Shown: positions 19,681 through 29,584 of the stretch, piece by piece
Numbering within the stretch: position 1 is the first letter of the stretch
How the letters are laid out: the number at the start of each line of letters is the position of its first letter
DNA from: Roseovarius mucosus
Lineage (GTDB): Bacteria > Pseudomonadota > Alphaproteobacteria > Rhodobacterales > Rhodobacteraceae
Length of the DNA: 64,000 nt
Assembly (NCBI RefSeq): GCF_002080415.1
Contig: NZ_CP020474.1
Span: 3,795,501-3,859,500, forward strand
Reading direction: 5' to 3'
Notes under the pieces: model-generated
What the model was told of the DNA's origin: nothing
Seen by the model: only the letters and a program-made list of their open reading frames with translations
Databases searched by the model: none
Program-made: the position numbers and the translations under genes

Positions 19681-19726
19681 GCGGGTTGGCGTGATGCCAC
19701 CTGCGCGATCTGATGAGGACAAACCC

Positions 19727-22576
19727 ATGTCGTTCAATGCGACCGATTATCTGCCCTATGATTTCGCAAATCGCCGCCATATCGGCCCCTCACCCGAGGA
19801 AATGACCGAGATGTTCAAGGTGCTGGGCGTCGGGTCTCTTGAGGCCCTGATTGACGAGACGGTGCCGAAATCCATCCGTCAGGAAAAGCCGCTCGATTTC
19901 GGCAAGCCGAAGTCCGAGCAGGAACTACAGTTCCACATGTGGCAGACCGCGTCCAAGAACAAGGTCCTGACCTCGCTCATTGGGCAGGGCTATCACGGCA
20001 CGGTGACGCCGCCCGCGATCCAGCGGAACATTTTTGAAAACCCCGCGTGGTATACCGCCTATACCCCCTATCAGCCGGAAATCAGCCAAGGGCGGCTTGA
20101 GGCGCTGTTGAACTTTCAGACCATGGTCAGCGATCTGACCGGGCTTGAGATTGCCAATGCCTCGCTTCTGGACGAGGCGACGGCGGCGGCAGAGGCGATG
20201 ACCATGGCGCAGCGCGTGGCCAAATCCAAGGCCAAGGCGTTTTTCGTCGATGAGAATTGTCATCCGCAGAATATCGCCGTGATCCAGACCCGCGCCGCGC
20301 CCTTGGATATCGAGGTGATCGTGGGCAGCCCGGATGATCTGGAGGCGGACAAGGTCTTTGCCGCGATTTTCCAGTATCCCGGCACCTATGGCACCCTGCG
20401 CGATTTCACCCCCGAGATTGCAGCCCTGCACGAGCGCGGTGCGCTTGGGATCGTGATTGCCGATCCTCTGGCACTGACGCTGCTCAAAGAGCCGGGTGCC
20501 ATGGGCGCGGATATCGCTGTTGGCTCGACGCAGCGCTTTGGCGTGCCGGTGGGCTATGGTGGGCCGCATGCCGCCTATATGGCGACCAAGGATGCCTATA
20601 AACGCGCCATGCCGGGGCGGATCGTGGGTGTGTCGATTGACAGCCACGGCAACCGCGCCTATCGCCTGAGTCTGCAAACCCGCGAGCAGCATATCCGCCG
20701 CGAAAAGGCCACGTCGAATGTCTGCACCGCGCAGGCGCTTTTGGCGGTCATGGCGTCGATGTATGCCGTTTTTCACGGCCCCAAGGGGCTGCGCGCCATC
20801 GCACAGCGCATCCACCGCAAGACGGTGCGTCTGGCCAAGGGTCTGGAGGCGGCGGGCTTCCATGTGGAACCGGGCGATTTCTTTGACACGATCACGGTCG
20901 ATGTTGGTCTTTTGCAGCGCGGCGTGCTGCAATCGGCGGTCCGCGAAGGGATCAACCTGCGCCGCGTGGGCGAGACACGGATCGGGATCACGCTCGATGA
21001 GCGCAGCCGCACCGCGACGATTGAATCGGTCTGGCGCGCCTTTGGCATCATCATGGAGGATGCCGATTTCACACCCGAATACCGCATCCCCGATGTGTTG
21101 CAGCGCGAGAGCGACTATCTGACCCATCCGATTTTCCACATGAACCGCGCCGAGACCGAGATGATGCGCTATATGCGGCGGCTGGCGGATCGTGATCTGG
21201 CGCTGGATCGGGCGATGATCCCGCTGGGGTCCTGCACGATGAAGCTGAATTCCGCAGCCGAGATGATGCCGGTCAGTTGGCGCGAGTTTTCGCTTTTGCA
21301 TCCCTTTGTGCCCGCTGATCAGGCGCTGGGCTACAAAGAGATGATCGACGATCTGAGCGCCAAGCTCTGCGATATCACCGGATATGCTGCGATTACGATG
21401 CAGCCCAATTCTGGCGCGCAGGGGGAATATGCGGGGCTTTTGACCATTGCCGCCTATCACCGGGCGCAGGGGCAGGGGCATCGCCGCGTCTGTCTGATCC
21501 CGGTCAGCGCGCATGGCACCAATCCGGCGAGCGCGCAGATGGTGGGCTGGGATGTGGTCGTCGTCAAATCCGCCGAGAATGGCGATATTGATGTCGAGGA
21601 TTTCCGGACCAAGGCGGAAAAACATGCGGATAACCTTGCCGGCTGCATGATTACCTATCCGTCCACCCATGGTGTGTTCGAGGAAACGGTGCGCGAGGTT
21701 TGTGAGATCACCCACGCCCATGGTGGCCAAGTCTATATCGACGGCGCCAATATGAATGCCATGGTCGGTCTCTCGCGCCCCGGTGATTTGGGGGGCGATG
21801 TGAGCCACCTTAACCTGCACAAGACGTTCTGCATCCCGCATGGCGGTGGCGGGCCCGGCATGGGGCCAATTGGGGTCAAGGCGCATCTTGTGCCGCATCT
21901 GCCGGGGCACCCCGAAACGGGCGGATCTCAGGGGCCGGTCAGTGCTGCACCTTTTGGGTCGCCCTCGCTCTTGCCGATTTCATGGGCCTATTGCCTGATG
22001 ATGGGTGGGGCCGGGCTGACGCAGGCGACGCGGGTGGCGATCCTCAACGCCAATTTCATCGCCAAGCGGCTCGAAGGGGCGTTTCCGGTGCTCTACAAGG
22101 GCCGGGGTGGTCGGGTGGCGCATGAGTGCATTCTTGATGTGCGCCCCTTTGCCGAGAGCGCGGGCGTGACCGTGGATGACATCGCCAAGCGGCTGATCGA
22201 CTGTGGTTTCCATGCGCCGACGATGAGCTGGCCGGTGGCGGGCACCTTGATGGTGGAACCGACCGAGAGCGAGACCAAGGCCGAGTTGGATCGGTTCTGC
22301 GACGCGATGCTGGCCATCCGCGAAGAGATCCGCGACATCGAGGAGGGTCGGATTGACGCGGAAAACAACCCGCTCAAGAACGCCCCGCACACGATGGAGG
22401 ATCTCGTCAAGGATTGGGACCGTCCCTATAGCCGCGAACAGGGCTGTTTCCCGCCGGGGGCCTTTCGGGTGGATAAATATTGGCCGCCGGTCAACCGGGT
22501 GGACAATGTTTATGGTGACCGACATCTGATCTGCACCTGTCCACCGCTGGAGGACTACGCCGAGGCCGCAGAATAA
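19727..22576 (+). CDS. gcvP: Glycine dehydrogenase (decarboxylating), P protein
   Basis: 949-aa PLP enzyme that decarboxylates glycine and loads the aminomethyl group onto Gcv[12 protein letters not shown] at the N-terminus, the two-domain repeat, and the PLP lysine in [18 protein letters not shown] are present. Full length for the single-chain form. The frame opens further upstream, but [10 protein letters not shown], with GAGGA ahead, fits family starts. Last gene of the operon, 122 bases after gcvH, that gap holding a hairpin. Confidence 0.97.
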   Translation: MSFNATDYLPYDFANRRHIGPSPEEMTEMFKVLGVGSLEALIDETVPKSIRQEKPLDFGKPKSEQELQFHMWQTASKNKVLTSLIGQGYHGTVTPPAIQRNIFENPAWYTAYTPYQPEISQGRLEALLNFQTMVSDLTGLEIANASLLDEATAAAEAMTMAQRVAKSKAKAFFVDENCHPQNIAVIQTRAAPLDIEVIVGSPDDLEADKVFAAIFQYPGTYGTLRDFTPEIAALHERGALGIVIADPLALTLLKEPGAMGADIAVGSTQRFGVPVGYGGPHAAYMATKDAYKRAMPGRIVGVSIDSHGNRAYRLSLQTREQHIRREKATSNVCTAQALLAVMASMYAVFHGPKGLRAIAQRIHRKTVRLAKGLEAAGFHVEPGDFFDTITVDVGLLQRGVLQSAVREGINLRRVGETRIGITLDERSRTATIESVWRAFGIIMEDADFTPEYRIPDVLQRESDYLTHPIFHMNRAETEMMRYMRRLADRDLALDRAMIPLGSCTMKLNSAAEMMPVSWREFSLLHPFVPADQALGYKEMIDDLSAKLCDITGYAAITMQPNSGAQGEYAGLLTIAAYHRAQGQGHRRVCLIPVSAHGTNPASAQMVGWDVVVVKSAENGDIDVEDFRTKAEKHADNLAGCMITYPSTHGVFEETVREVCEITHAHGGQVYIDGANMNAMVGLSRPGDLGGDVSHLNLHKTFCIPHGGGGPGMGPIGVKAHLVPHLPGHPETGGSQGPVSAAPFGSPSLLPISWAYCLMMGGAGLTQATRVAILNANFIAKRLEGAFPVLYKGRGGRVAHECILDVRPFAESAGVTVDDIAKRLIDCGFHAPTMSWPVAGTLMVEPTESETKAELDRFCDAMLAIREEIRDIEEGRIDAENNPLKNAPHTMEDLVKDWDRPYSREQGCFPPGAFRVDKYWPPVNRVDNVYGDRHLICTCPPLEDYAEAAE

Positions 22577-22603
22577 CCGCCTTTGGCAGCAAGAAGAAAA
22601 AGA

Positions 22604-22625
22604 CGGCCTGTAAAGGCCGCCTTTT
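22604..22625 (+). terminator. Intrinsic terminator of gcvP
   Basis: Stem CGGCC / GGCCG with a six-base loop followed by CCTTTT, about 28 bases after the gcvP stop. Confidence 0.65.
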
Positions 22626-22807
22626 GTCCTGCTAAAATTACTCTTTTTAAATTATCCGCCCCTAACAAAGGAAAGCGGACAAGCGACAGAAACGGATGCG
22701 CCATCACTCACACGAGCCGCCCTTATCACTTAACTTCACGCTAATGTGAGTGTCTTGAGTCTGTCATACCCCAAATGGGGTAAAGGCCGCGATTAATCGG
22801 CAAGCAA

Positions 22808-24595
22808 TTAATCGGCGAGCAGTAATGTGAGCCGATCCAGAACCGGGCGCCAATGCCGGAAAAACGCCAGTTGCCCCGCATCCTCAAGCAGATGGAATTC
22901 GATCCAAGGGTAATCCCGGCGAAATTCCTCGAATGTGGCCAGCGGCACCTGCGGGTCTTGCGCGCCGTTCATGAACACAAGCGGCAGCTCGCCACGCAAA
23001 GCCTCGACGTCTGCGCTCCAATCATCGAGTTGGCCAGACACAAGCTGTCGCGAGAACGCCGCATGCGCTGAATGGTTGTCGGAAAGGGCGACTTCGGACC
23101 CGGTGGCAAGCGCCTCGAACGCTTCCGGGTCTTCGATCGTCGCAACATCGGCGATCGAGTTGCCATAAACCGCGTGCAGAAAGTTGCGCTTGCCTATCTT
23201 GCGCGCGAGCAGAAATCCCGCCTTGACCATGAAGGGCAAGAGATGCGGTGTATACTTTGCACCAGCCATGATGAAGCGATGCCATTTGTGCATACGCTCG
23301 AACTGTTCGCGGCGGGTAAGGGGCAACATGCCAGAGCAGGCCACGATCCCACTGAAGGCCAAAGGATTCAAGCGGGCCAGCTTCACCGCGTAATAGGCAT
23401 CGCCACTCAGGCAAAGGATGGGACAGCGCGTCACCTTCTCGGCGCGCAGGACGCGCATGGTGTCATCGTAGAGCGCCGCATCATAATCCGCCCCCTGTGC
23501 CACCATATCCGACAGGCCATATCCCGGGCGCAGCGGCACGATGATTTTGAGGCCACGTAACGTGGCGCAGGCTTCGGCCGAAGCAGGCCACCGGACCAAC
23601 CCAAAATCTAAGGGGAGGTAAAGCACGGGCCGCCCCCTTGGTGCCCCAAGGATGAGATAATCCACGCGCCGACCGTCGGGCATGACCAGTGATTTGAAAT
23701 CCCGCTCTGAAAGCGCTGCATAACCGCGGCTGACCACGCGTGGACCCGGTGCCGCGCGCACGGTCATAGCGGTCATGTCGATCATCGAGAGCGCGAGACG
23801 CACCAGTTCTAATTGTGAGTGGGTCTCAGTCTTGGCGAGCAGCGACTTGATTTGCGCCCGGATCGTATCCACGGAGCGCCCGCGCTCGGCGGCAATCTCA
23901 TTGACGCCGCGACAATCCACCAAATGGCACAGGATATCCGCCTCGGTCTGGGTCAGATCGAAGGCTTCGATCAAAATCTCACAAAACCCGGGGGGCATGC
24001 TTATTTCATTTGAGGCGGCGAGAACCAGAACCGAGCCATCGGGGGCAACACAGCGCTGCAACCGGAATACGATCAGATGACCCGCCTGCACCGAACGCAC
24101 CCGAAGCACGGCGGTATCTTTTTCCCGGCTGTCGAAAAGAATGTCGAGGGCACCCGCGAGCGCGTCCATATCGGCCTCATGGATCGGCAGATCGAAGAGG
24201 CGCGCGTTTTCAGGCAGGGCCATGGCCTGATGCGCGGCGGGATTTGCGGCTCGGATGTGACGGCAGCGATCCAGCAAGAGGGCAGGCACACGGTCAAACG
24301 GGGCCAGCATGGCGTCGAGGCCATCATGATCCGCGTCTTCAGGCGCAAGGCGATCAAGAAATGCGGTGGCGCGGCGAAAATGTTCTGAAATCTGGGGTTC
24401 GTCCAACAGACGCGGCGCATCCAAATCGACTTGCGCACGAAGAGGGCCAATCGCGCTTTCCCAATGGTCGAGAAGCGCCTCGTAGCGCACGGGATCGAGC
24501 GCGACATCATAAAGACGGTCGAGGGTCGCCGCCCGGTCCGCGTCGGACAGGGTGACAACGTCGACTTTATCCGCCGTGTGCCGGTTCGATGTCAT
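22808..24595 (-). CDS. LuxR-type HTH fused to alpha/beta-hydrolase-like domain
   Basis: 595 aa. Residues about 100-200 resemble a PAS-like sensor; 213-268 are a LuxR C-terminal helix-turn-helix (LTQTEADILCHLV ... SVDTIRAQIKSLLAKT); from about 300 an alpha/beta hydrolase fold. The nucleophile elbow reads CLSGDAYYA (Ser397) and an acid is at NGAQDPQVP, but the usual catalytic His near the end is Gln (AGQLAFF, residue 575). This suggests the domain binds a ligand rather than cleaving it, making a ligand-responsive regulator; that is inference. Monocistronic and facing gcvP. No target gene is obvious. Confidence 0.82.
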   Translation of the reverse strand: MTSNRHTADKVDVVTLSDADRAATLDRLYDVALDPVRYEALLDHWESAIGPLRAQVDLDAPRLLDEPQISEHFRRATAFLDRLAPEDADHDGLDAMLAPFDRVPALLLDRCRHIRAANPAAHQAMALPENARLFDLPIHEADMDALAGALDILFDSREKDTAVLRVRSVQAGHLIVFRLQRCVAPDGSVLVLAASNEISMPPGFCEILIEAFDLTQTEADILCHLVDCRGVNEIAAERGRSVDTIRAQIKSLLAKTETHSQLELVRLALSMIDMTAMTVRAAPGPRVVSRGYAALSERDFKSLVMPDGRRVDYLILGAPRGRPVLYLPLDFGLVRWPASAEACATLRGLKIIVPLRPGYGLSDMVAQGADYDAALYDDTMRVLRAEKVTRCPILCLSGDAYYAVKLARLNPLAFSGIVACSGMLPLTRREQFERMHKWHRFIMAGAKYTPHLLPFMVKAGFLLARKIGKRNFLHAVYGNSIADVATIEDPEAFEALATGSEVALSDNHSAHAAFSRQLVSGQLDDWSADVEALRGELPLVFMNGAQDPQVPLATFEEFRRDYPWIEFHLLEDAGQLAFFRHWRPVLDRLTLLLAD

Positions 24596-24687
24596 GCCTG
24601 AAATCCGATGAGATTAAAACTGGCCGAAGCCACCATTAAGTCATGCAGAAATGGCGTATCAAAGGCAAATGAAAAGATTTTCTGGCT

Positions 24688-25554
24688 TCAGCTTTCCAAA
24701 AGACAGGCGAAATGATCCTTTAAACTGAGCCAAGTTGCCTCATTTGCAGCACTCAGGAGAGTTCCCTGAGTGATTGAAGTATTGTAATCGCGCCCATCCA
24801 GCATCCGCGCCACGCCGCCGGCCTGCTGACAGATGAGCACGCCCGCCGCATGATCCCAGGGGTTGAGAACCTCTGACATGACGAAATCGACGGCCCCTTG
24901 CGCCAAAAGACGGTATTCATGGCAAGAACAGCGCAGGGCGTTACACCGCCCGAGCGCGGGTAACAGGGGGGCCAGCTTTTCTTGCCGGTCCTTCGGCATA
25001 AGAGAGAAGTGAATATAGCCTTGCAATTCTGCCAAAGCCCCGCCGCCTGACACGCGCACAAGACGCTCTGCACCCTGAACCGTCGCCATTCTCGCAGGCG
25101 CAGCCTCATCGGCGATAACCCAGTCATCCGAGACAGGGTCATACAGCAGGCCCAGCACCGGGCGGCCAAAGCGGGTGACGGCGATGATCACACCAAAAAG
25201 CGGCAGGCCGTGCACGAAGTTCCAGGTGCCGTCCACCGGGTCGATGATAAAGGCCAGTTCCGCCTCGGACACATCCTCGCGCAGGGTCGGCTTGGCTGCC
25301 ACCGCCTCTTCGCCCACGATCAGCGCATGGGGAAACATCCGTTGCAGCCCCCGCGCCAGCATCGCCTCGGCCTGATGATCGGCCTCGGTCACCAGATCAT
25401 GCGGCCCGGATTTGGTGCTGGCGTCGGCCCGTGTCACCGTGCGAAACCGTGGCATGATTTCGGCCCGCGCGGCGCGGCGCACGAGATTGACCAGCATGGT
25501 CTGTTGCGCTGGCGTGAGCGGAGCAGAGAGCGGGATAGGCAGCGAATCGGTCAT
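24688..25554 (-). CDS. Inositol-monophosphatase-family phosphatase
   Basis: 288 aa. Metal-binding motifs of the Li-sensitive phosphatase superfamily: GEEAVAAK, DPVDGTWNFVHGLP (residues about 97-110) and PWDHAAGVLICQQAGG. Members act on inositol phosphates, histidinol phosphate (HisN type) or PAP; the substrate is not settled by these motifs. Cytoplasmic. Located between the LuxR-hydrolase gene and ybbP, all minus strand. Confidence 0.85.
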   Translation of the reverse strand: MTDSLPIPLSAPLTPAQQTMLVNLVRRAARAEIMPRFRTVTRADASTKSGPHDLVTEADHQAEAMLARGLQRMFPHALIVGEEAVAAKPTLREDVSEAELAFIIDPVDGTWNFVHGLPLFGVIIAVTRFGRPVLGLLYDPVSDDWVIADEAAPARMATVQGAERLVRVSGGGALAELQGYIHFSLMPKDRQEKLAPLLPALGRCNALRCSCHEYRLLAQGAVDFVMSEVLNPWDHAAGVLICQQAGGVARMLDGRDYNTSITQGTLLSAANEATWLSLKDHFACLLES

Positions 25555-25627
25555 GTCATCTCCTGTCGGGACTCCGGTGGAGTGCCAGCCTTGGGGACTG
25601 AAATCAACGCGGCATTGGCCTTAAAGA

Positions 25628-25646
25628 CCGGGGGTTTCACCCCCGG
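25628..25646 (-). terminator. Hairpin after ybbP
   Basis: CCGGGGGT / ACCCCCGG stem with a three-base loop; on the minus strand it is followed by TCTTT, fitting a weak terminator for the ybbA-ybbP transcript. Confidence 0.6.
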
Positions 25647-25654
25647 ACCCCCAG

Positions 25655-25677
25655 AGTATTTTAGCCAAAAAGAAACC
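25655..25677 (+). repeat. Dispersed motif next to a hairpin, copy 2
   Basis: Begins AGTATTTTAGCCAAAAAGAA; 21 of 23 bases match the motif at 19658-19680. It again abuts a GC-rich palindrome. Confidence 0.7.
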
Positions 25678-25691
25678 TGCTCGTCGCGGGC

Positions 25692-28214
25692 TTATTCGCG
25701 CGCGCGCAGGGTCCGTGCCGGACGCGCGCGCAGCGGGCCCAAGGCAAAGACCAGCCCCGCCAATAGCGTGACCAACATGCCGCCAAAGATGATCCCTATG
25801 GCAGAGGGCCAGATCACGGTAAATGAGGTGTCCATCACGAAATGGCTGACGGCCCAACCACCACCGATGCCAGCGCCCAAGGCCACCCCCCCGGCGGCAC
25901 CCCCAAGGATAAGGGCTCGCAAAACGAGGCTGGTGAGGATCCGGCCGCGTGTGGCCCCGAGGGTCTTGAGGATGGCTGCCTCATAGGTGCGCGCGCGCTG
26001 ATCGGCCGCTGCCGCGCCAATGAGCACCAGAAAACCGGTAAGCAGTGTGATTGACGCCCCCCATGAGGTGGCCGAGGCCAGACCCGCCAAGAGGTCGGTC
26101 ACTTGGCTTAGCGCATCGCGAACGTTGATCGCGGTCACATTGGGGAACCGGTCGGTCACGTCGCGCAGGATGTTTTCCTCGGTTTCTTGGTCATCGGCAT
26201 AGACTGTGGCGATGAAGGTATGTGGCGCGCCGGCCACCGCCGCCGGGTTCATCAAAAGGACAAAGCCCATCCCGACGCTGGAAAAATCCACCTCTCGCAG
26301 CGAGGTGATGGGGGCTGTGATGTCGCGGCCCAGAATGTTGACGGTGATTTCATCACCAATGCCGATGCCCATTTCCATCGCCTCTTCAGCGGCAAAACTG
26401 AGTTGCGGTGCACCGCTATAGCCTTCACCCCACCACGTGCCGGCGGTGATTGTGGTGCGGGCGGGCAGGGCATCGGCGTAGCTCACGGCGCGGTCGCCCT
26501 CGACCACCCAATGCCCCGGTGCCACCTCTGTTGCGGGCCGGCCATTGATACGGCTGATGATGCCTCGCAGCATCGGCGCATTGTCGATGCGGCTGACGGC
26601 TTGGTCGGTCTCTAGCCGGTCCAGGAACCAGTCCATCTGATCTTTTTGCAGGTCGACAAAGAAAAAGGAGGGCGCGCGCTCTGGCAGGTCGGCGGCGATG
26701 GCGCGGCGCAGGTTACCGTCGATTTGCCCCACGGCTGCCAGAACAGCCAGACCAAGGCCAAGCGAGAGCATGACAGGCCCTGCCGTCGTACCCGGCCCGC
26801 CAATTGCGCCAAGCGCCCAGCCAAGGGCAGGTCGACCACGCAGGCGCGGGCGCAGGCTGCGGGCCAGCCGTTGGACAAGCATGGCCGCCAAGGTGAGAAC
26901 CAAGAGCGCAGCACCGATACCGCCCGCTGTCCATAGGGTGAGCGGGGTGTTGCCGGAAAAGAGCATTGCAGCCAAAAGAAGCAGCGCGATCAGCCCAAGG
27001 GTTGTCGCGATCCAAGGCCAACCGGGCCAGCGACGTGTTGCGCCCGCTGCTTCACGGTAGAGGGCGGCCGCGCGGATGTTTCGCGCGCGCGCAAGGGGCC
27101 AGAGTGTAAAGATCAGCACGCTGAGCACGCTGTAGAGCGCGGCCTCTGCCATGGGGGCGGCATAGGGGGCAAAAATGGCAGGCACGGGTAGCCGCGCCGC
27201 GATCACAGGCCCGAGGAGTACCGGCAGCCCCACGCCGAGGATCAGGCCGCCAATAATGCCAAGCAGCGCCAGCACGCCGACCTGAATGAAATAGGTCAGG
27301 AAAATCGTCCGTTGATCGGCCCCAAGGGTGCGCAATGTCGCGATGACCTGCACTTTGCCTGCAAGATAGGCGCGCAGCGCTGCCGAGATGCCAACCCCCC
27401 CGACCGCAAGCCCGGAGAGCCCGACAAGAACCAGGAACGCCCCAAGGCGGGTCACGAATTCTGCGACACGCGGGCTGGCGTTTCGGGCATCCGACCAGCG
27501 AAAGCCGGAGCCATCAAGCTCTTGCAGCGCGCGCGCTTCAAATGCAGCCAGATCAGTACCCTCTGGAAGATCGAGGCGATATTTGGTGGTGAACAACGAG
27601 CCTGCGCTGAGCAGGCCAGAGCCGTCCAAATTGGCGCGGCTGACAATAGTCCGGGGGCCAAGGCCAAATCCTGCGCGCGTTTGATCCGGCTCTTTCACAA
27701 GTTCAGCCATCAGTCGAAACTCGCGTTCGCCCAAGCGAAAGGTGTCGCCCACCGTAATGCCCAACCGGGCCGCCAAAATCGGCTGCATCACTGCGCCGGG
27801 CACACCGCCCGCGCCACCAAATGCCACATCCAGTGGCATGTCGGGGGATAGAACCACAGTGCCCACCAATGGATACGCGTGATCCACGGCTTTCAACTGT
27901 GTCAGTTCGCGGCGTCCGCCAGGGGCAATCGCCATAGAGCGGAAATCCGCAATTTCCGAGACGGCATCGGCGTTGCGGGCCATCCACGCGTATTCGTCTT
28001 CGCTGGCGAAACGGTAGGTCAGCTCCAGTTCCGCGTCACCGCCGAGAATGGCTGCGCCCTGTTCGCTCATGCCTGCGCGGATGCTCTCGCGCAGGGTGCC
28101 CACTGCGGCGATTGCCGCCACGCCCAAGATCACGCACGCCAGAAAGATGCGAAAGCCACGCAGGCCGCCGCGCAATTCGCGCCGGGCAAGGCGGGCCGCT
28201 ATGCGCAGGCTCAT
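25692..28214 (-). CDS. ybbP: FtsX-like ABC transporter permease (YbbP type)
   Basis: 840-aa permease. One N-terminal hydrophobic segment after a basic start (RRELRGGLRGFRIFLACVIL), a periplasmic domain of about 200 residues, then clusters of membrane helices interrupted by a second large external loop, ending ALRARPARTLRARE. This double FtsX-domain layout and its linkage to an ATPase and tesA match the ybbA-ybbP-tesA locus of E. coli, whose transport substrate is unknown. Its ATG overlaps the ATPase stop as ATGA. Confidence 0.9.
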   Translation of the reverse strand: MSLRIAARLARRELRGGLRGFRIFLACVILGVAAIAAVGTLRESIRAGMSEQGAAILGGDAELELTYRFASEDEYAWMARNADAVSEIADFRSMAIAPGGRRELTQLKAVDHAYPLVGTVVLSPDMPLDVAFGGAGGVPGAVMQPILAARLGITVGDTFRLGEREFRLMAELVKEPDQTRAGFGLGPRTIVSRANLDGSGLLSAGSLFTTKYRLDLPEGTDLAAFEARALQELDGSGFRWSDARNASPRVAEFVTRLGAFLVLVGLSGLAVGGVGISAALRAYLAGKVQVIATLRTLGADQRTIFLTYFIQVGVLALLGIIGGLILGVGLPVLLGPVIAARLPVPAIFAPYAAPMAEAALYSVLSVLIFTLWPLARARNIRAAALYREAAGATRRWPGWPWIATTLGLIALLLLAAMLFSGNTPLTLWTAGGIGAALLVLTLAAMLVQRLARSLRPRLRGRPALGWALGAIGGPGTTAGPVMLSLGLGLAVLAAVGQIDGNLRRAIAADLPERAPSFFFVDLQKDQMDWFLDRLETDQAVSRIDNAPMLRGIISRINGRPATEVAPGHWVVEGDRAVSYADALPARTTITAGTWWGEGYSGAPQLSFAAEEAMEMGIGIGDEITVNILGRDITAPITSLREVDFSSVGMGFVLLMNPAAVAGAPHTFIATVYADDQETEENILRDVTDRFPNVTAINVRDALSQVTDLLAGLASATSWGASITLLTGFLVLIGAAAADQRARTYEAAILKTLGATRGRILTSLVLRALILGGAAGGVALGAGIGGGWAVSHFVMDTSFTVIWPSAIGIIFGGMLVTLLAGLVFALGPLRARPARTLRARE

Positions 28215-28888
28215 GCGGCGGCCTCGACGCGGCCATCGCGCAGGCTGATCACGCGGTCACAGCGTGCCGCAAGCTCGGGGTCATGGGTGACAAGCACAAG
28301 TGTCGCCCCATGCCGGTCACGCAGGCCAAAGAGCAGGTCGATGATGCTCGCCCCTGTCGTGCTGTCGAGATTGCCGGTCGGCTCATCCGCGAGGATGATG
28401 GCCGGGCGGGGTGCTGCGGCGCGGGCAAGGGCCACGCGCTGTTGCTCGCCACCCGATAGCTGCGAGGGGTAATGGCCTGCGCGCGCCGCAAGCCCTACGG
28501 TTGACAGTTCCTCTTGCGCGCGGCCATGGGCATCTGCAACGCCCGCAAGTTCGAGGGGAGTTGCTACATTTTCGAGCGCTGTCATCGTTGGAATAAGGTG
28601 AAAAGACTGGAACACCACGCCAAAATTCTCACGTCGCAAGCGCGCCAGTTGATCTTCGTTCATCGCCGAAAGGTCTTGGCCCAAGGCCGTGATGCGCCCA
28701 GAGGTGGCGCGCTCCAATCCGCCCATGAGCATCAACAGCGAAGATTTGCCAGAGCCGGAGGGCCCGATCAGGCCCAAGGTCTCGCCCTTGTGGACATCGA
28801 GTGAAATCCCGTGAAGTATGCGCACGAGACCGGCATTCCCCTCCAGTGACAGCGTGACGTCGGTGAGGGACAGGATAGGAGAACTCAT
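28211..28888 (-). CDS. ybbA: ABC transporter ATP-binding protein (YbbA/LolD-like)
   Basis: 225 aa. Walker A GPSGSGKSS near residue 43, signature LSGGEQQRVALARA, Walker B ILADEPTGNLD and the H-loop LVTHD. Pairs with the downstream FtsX-like permease, with a 4-base ATGA overlap. Its start codon overlaps, on the opposite strand, that of tesA in the sequence CATG, so each gene's ribosome binding site lies in the other's coding region. No other Met near the N-terminus. Confidence 0.92.
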   Translation of the reverse strand: MSSPILSLTDVTLSLEGNAGLVRILHGISLDVHKGETLGLIGPSGSGKSSLLMLMGGLERATSGRITALGQDLSAMNEDQLARLRRENFGVVFQSFHLIPTMTALENVATPLELAGVADAHGRAQEELSTVGLAARAGHYPSQLSGGEQQRVALARAAAPRPAIILADEPTGNLDSTTGASIIDLLFGLRDRHGATLVLVTHDPELAARCDRVISLRDGRVEAAA

Positions 28889-29573
28889 GCGTTTGCGCCT
28901 GATTTACAAAGGTTTTCTGACATATGGGGCCGCACGGCCCTTGGGCAAGGTGGTAGCGGCGTTTCTCTGCCTTGTCAGCCCCGTGATGGCGGCAGAGCCG
29001 GTCACGGTTCTGGCCCTTGGCGACAGTTTGACCCAAGGTTACGGCCTGCCAGAGCAGGATGGGTTGGTCCCGCAGATGCGGAAATGGTTGGAGGATCAAG
29101 GGGTTGAGGCGGAATTGATCAATGCGGGCGTGTCCGGCGATACCACGGCGGGCGGGGCGGCGCGGGTGGAGTGGAGCCTAACGCCCGAGGTGGATGCGAT
29201 GATTGTTACCTTGGGTGGCAATGATCTTTTGCGCGGCATTGATCCGGCGGTCAGTCGCCGCAATCTCGAGAGTATCCTGAGAATAGCGCAGGCGAATGAG
29301 GTCGAGGTTTTGCTGGTTGGCCTCTCGGCTCCGGGCAATTATGGGGCCGAGTATAAATCTTCTTTCGATGCGATTTATCCAGAACTGTCAGAGGCTTATG
29401 GTGCGTTCTATGCACCGGATTTCTTTGCGGGGCTGGGCGGCGGCGATCCTGCGGCTTTGCAGCAATGGTTTCAGGCGGATGGCATTCATCCAAATGCCGA
29501 GGGTGTGGCGCGCATCGTCGAGGGCTTGGGGCCGCACCTGCGCGCCTTGATCGAGGCGGCGCAGGCGGAGTAA
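28887..29573 (+). CDS. tesA: Arylesterase / lysophospholipase TesA-like (SGNH hydrolase)
   Basis: 228 aa. Secreted SGNH-fold esterase. A signal peptide runs to about PVMAAEP; block I LALGDSLTQGYGL contains the nucleophile Ser, block III GGNDLLRG the Asn, and block V DGIHPNAEG the Asp-His pair. Preceded by AGGAG within the ybbA coding sequence. Acts on short acyl esters or lysophospholipids in the periplasm by family analogy. Confidence 0.93.
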   Translation: MRLRLIYKGFLTYGAARPLGKVVAAFLCLVSPVMAAEPVTVLALGDSLTQGYGLPEQDGLVPQMRKWLEDQGVEAELINAGVSGDTTAGGAARVEWSLTPEVDAMIVTLGGNDLLRGIDPAVSRRNLESILRIAQANEVEVLLVGLSAPGNYGAEYKSSFDAIYPELSEAYGAFYAPDFFAGLGGGDPAALQQWFQADGIHPNAEGVARIVEGLGPHLRALIEAAQAE

Positions 29574-29584
29574 CGCCGACGCCC

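Noticed and set aside
19925..21910. 661-codon open frame antisense to gcvP
   Set aside because: Lies wholly within the conserved gcvP gene; composition is that of a reverse-phase frame.
24010..24555. 181-codon frame on the plus strand opposite the LuxR-hydrolase gene
   Set aside because: No family similarity; Arg-rich shadow composition.
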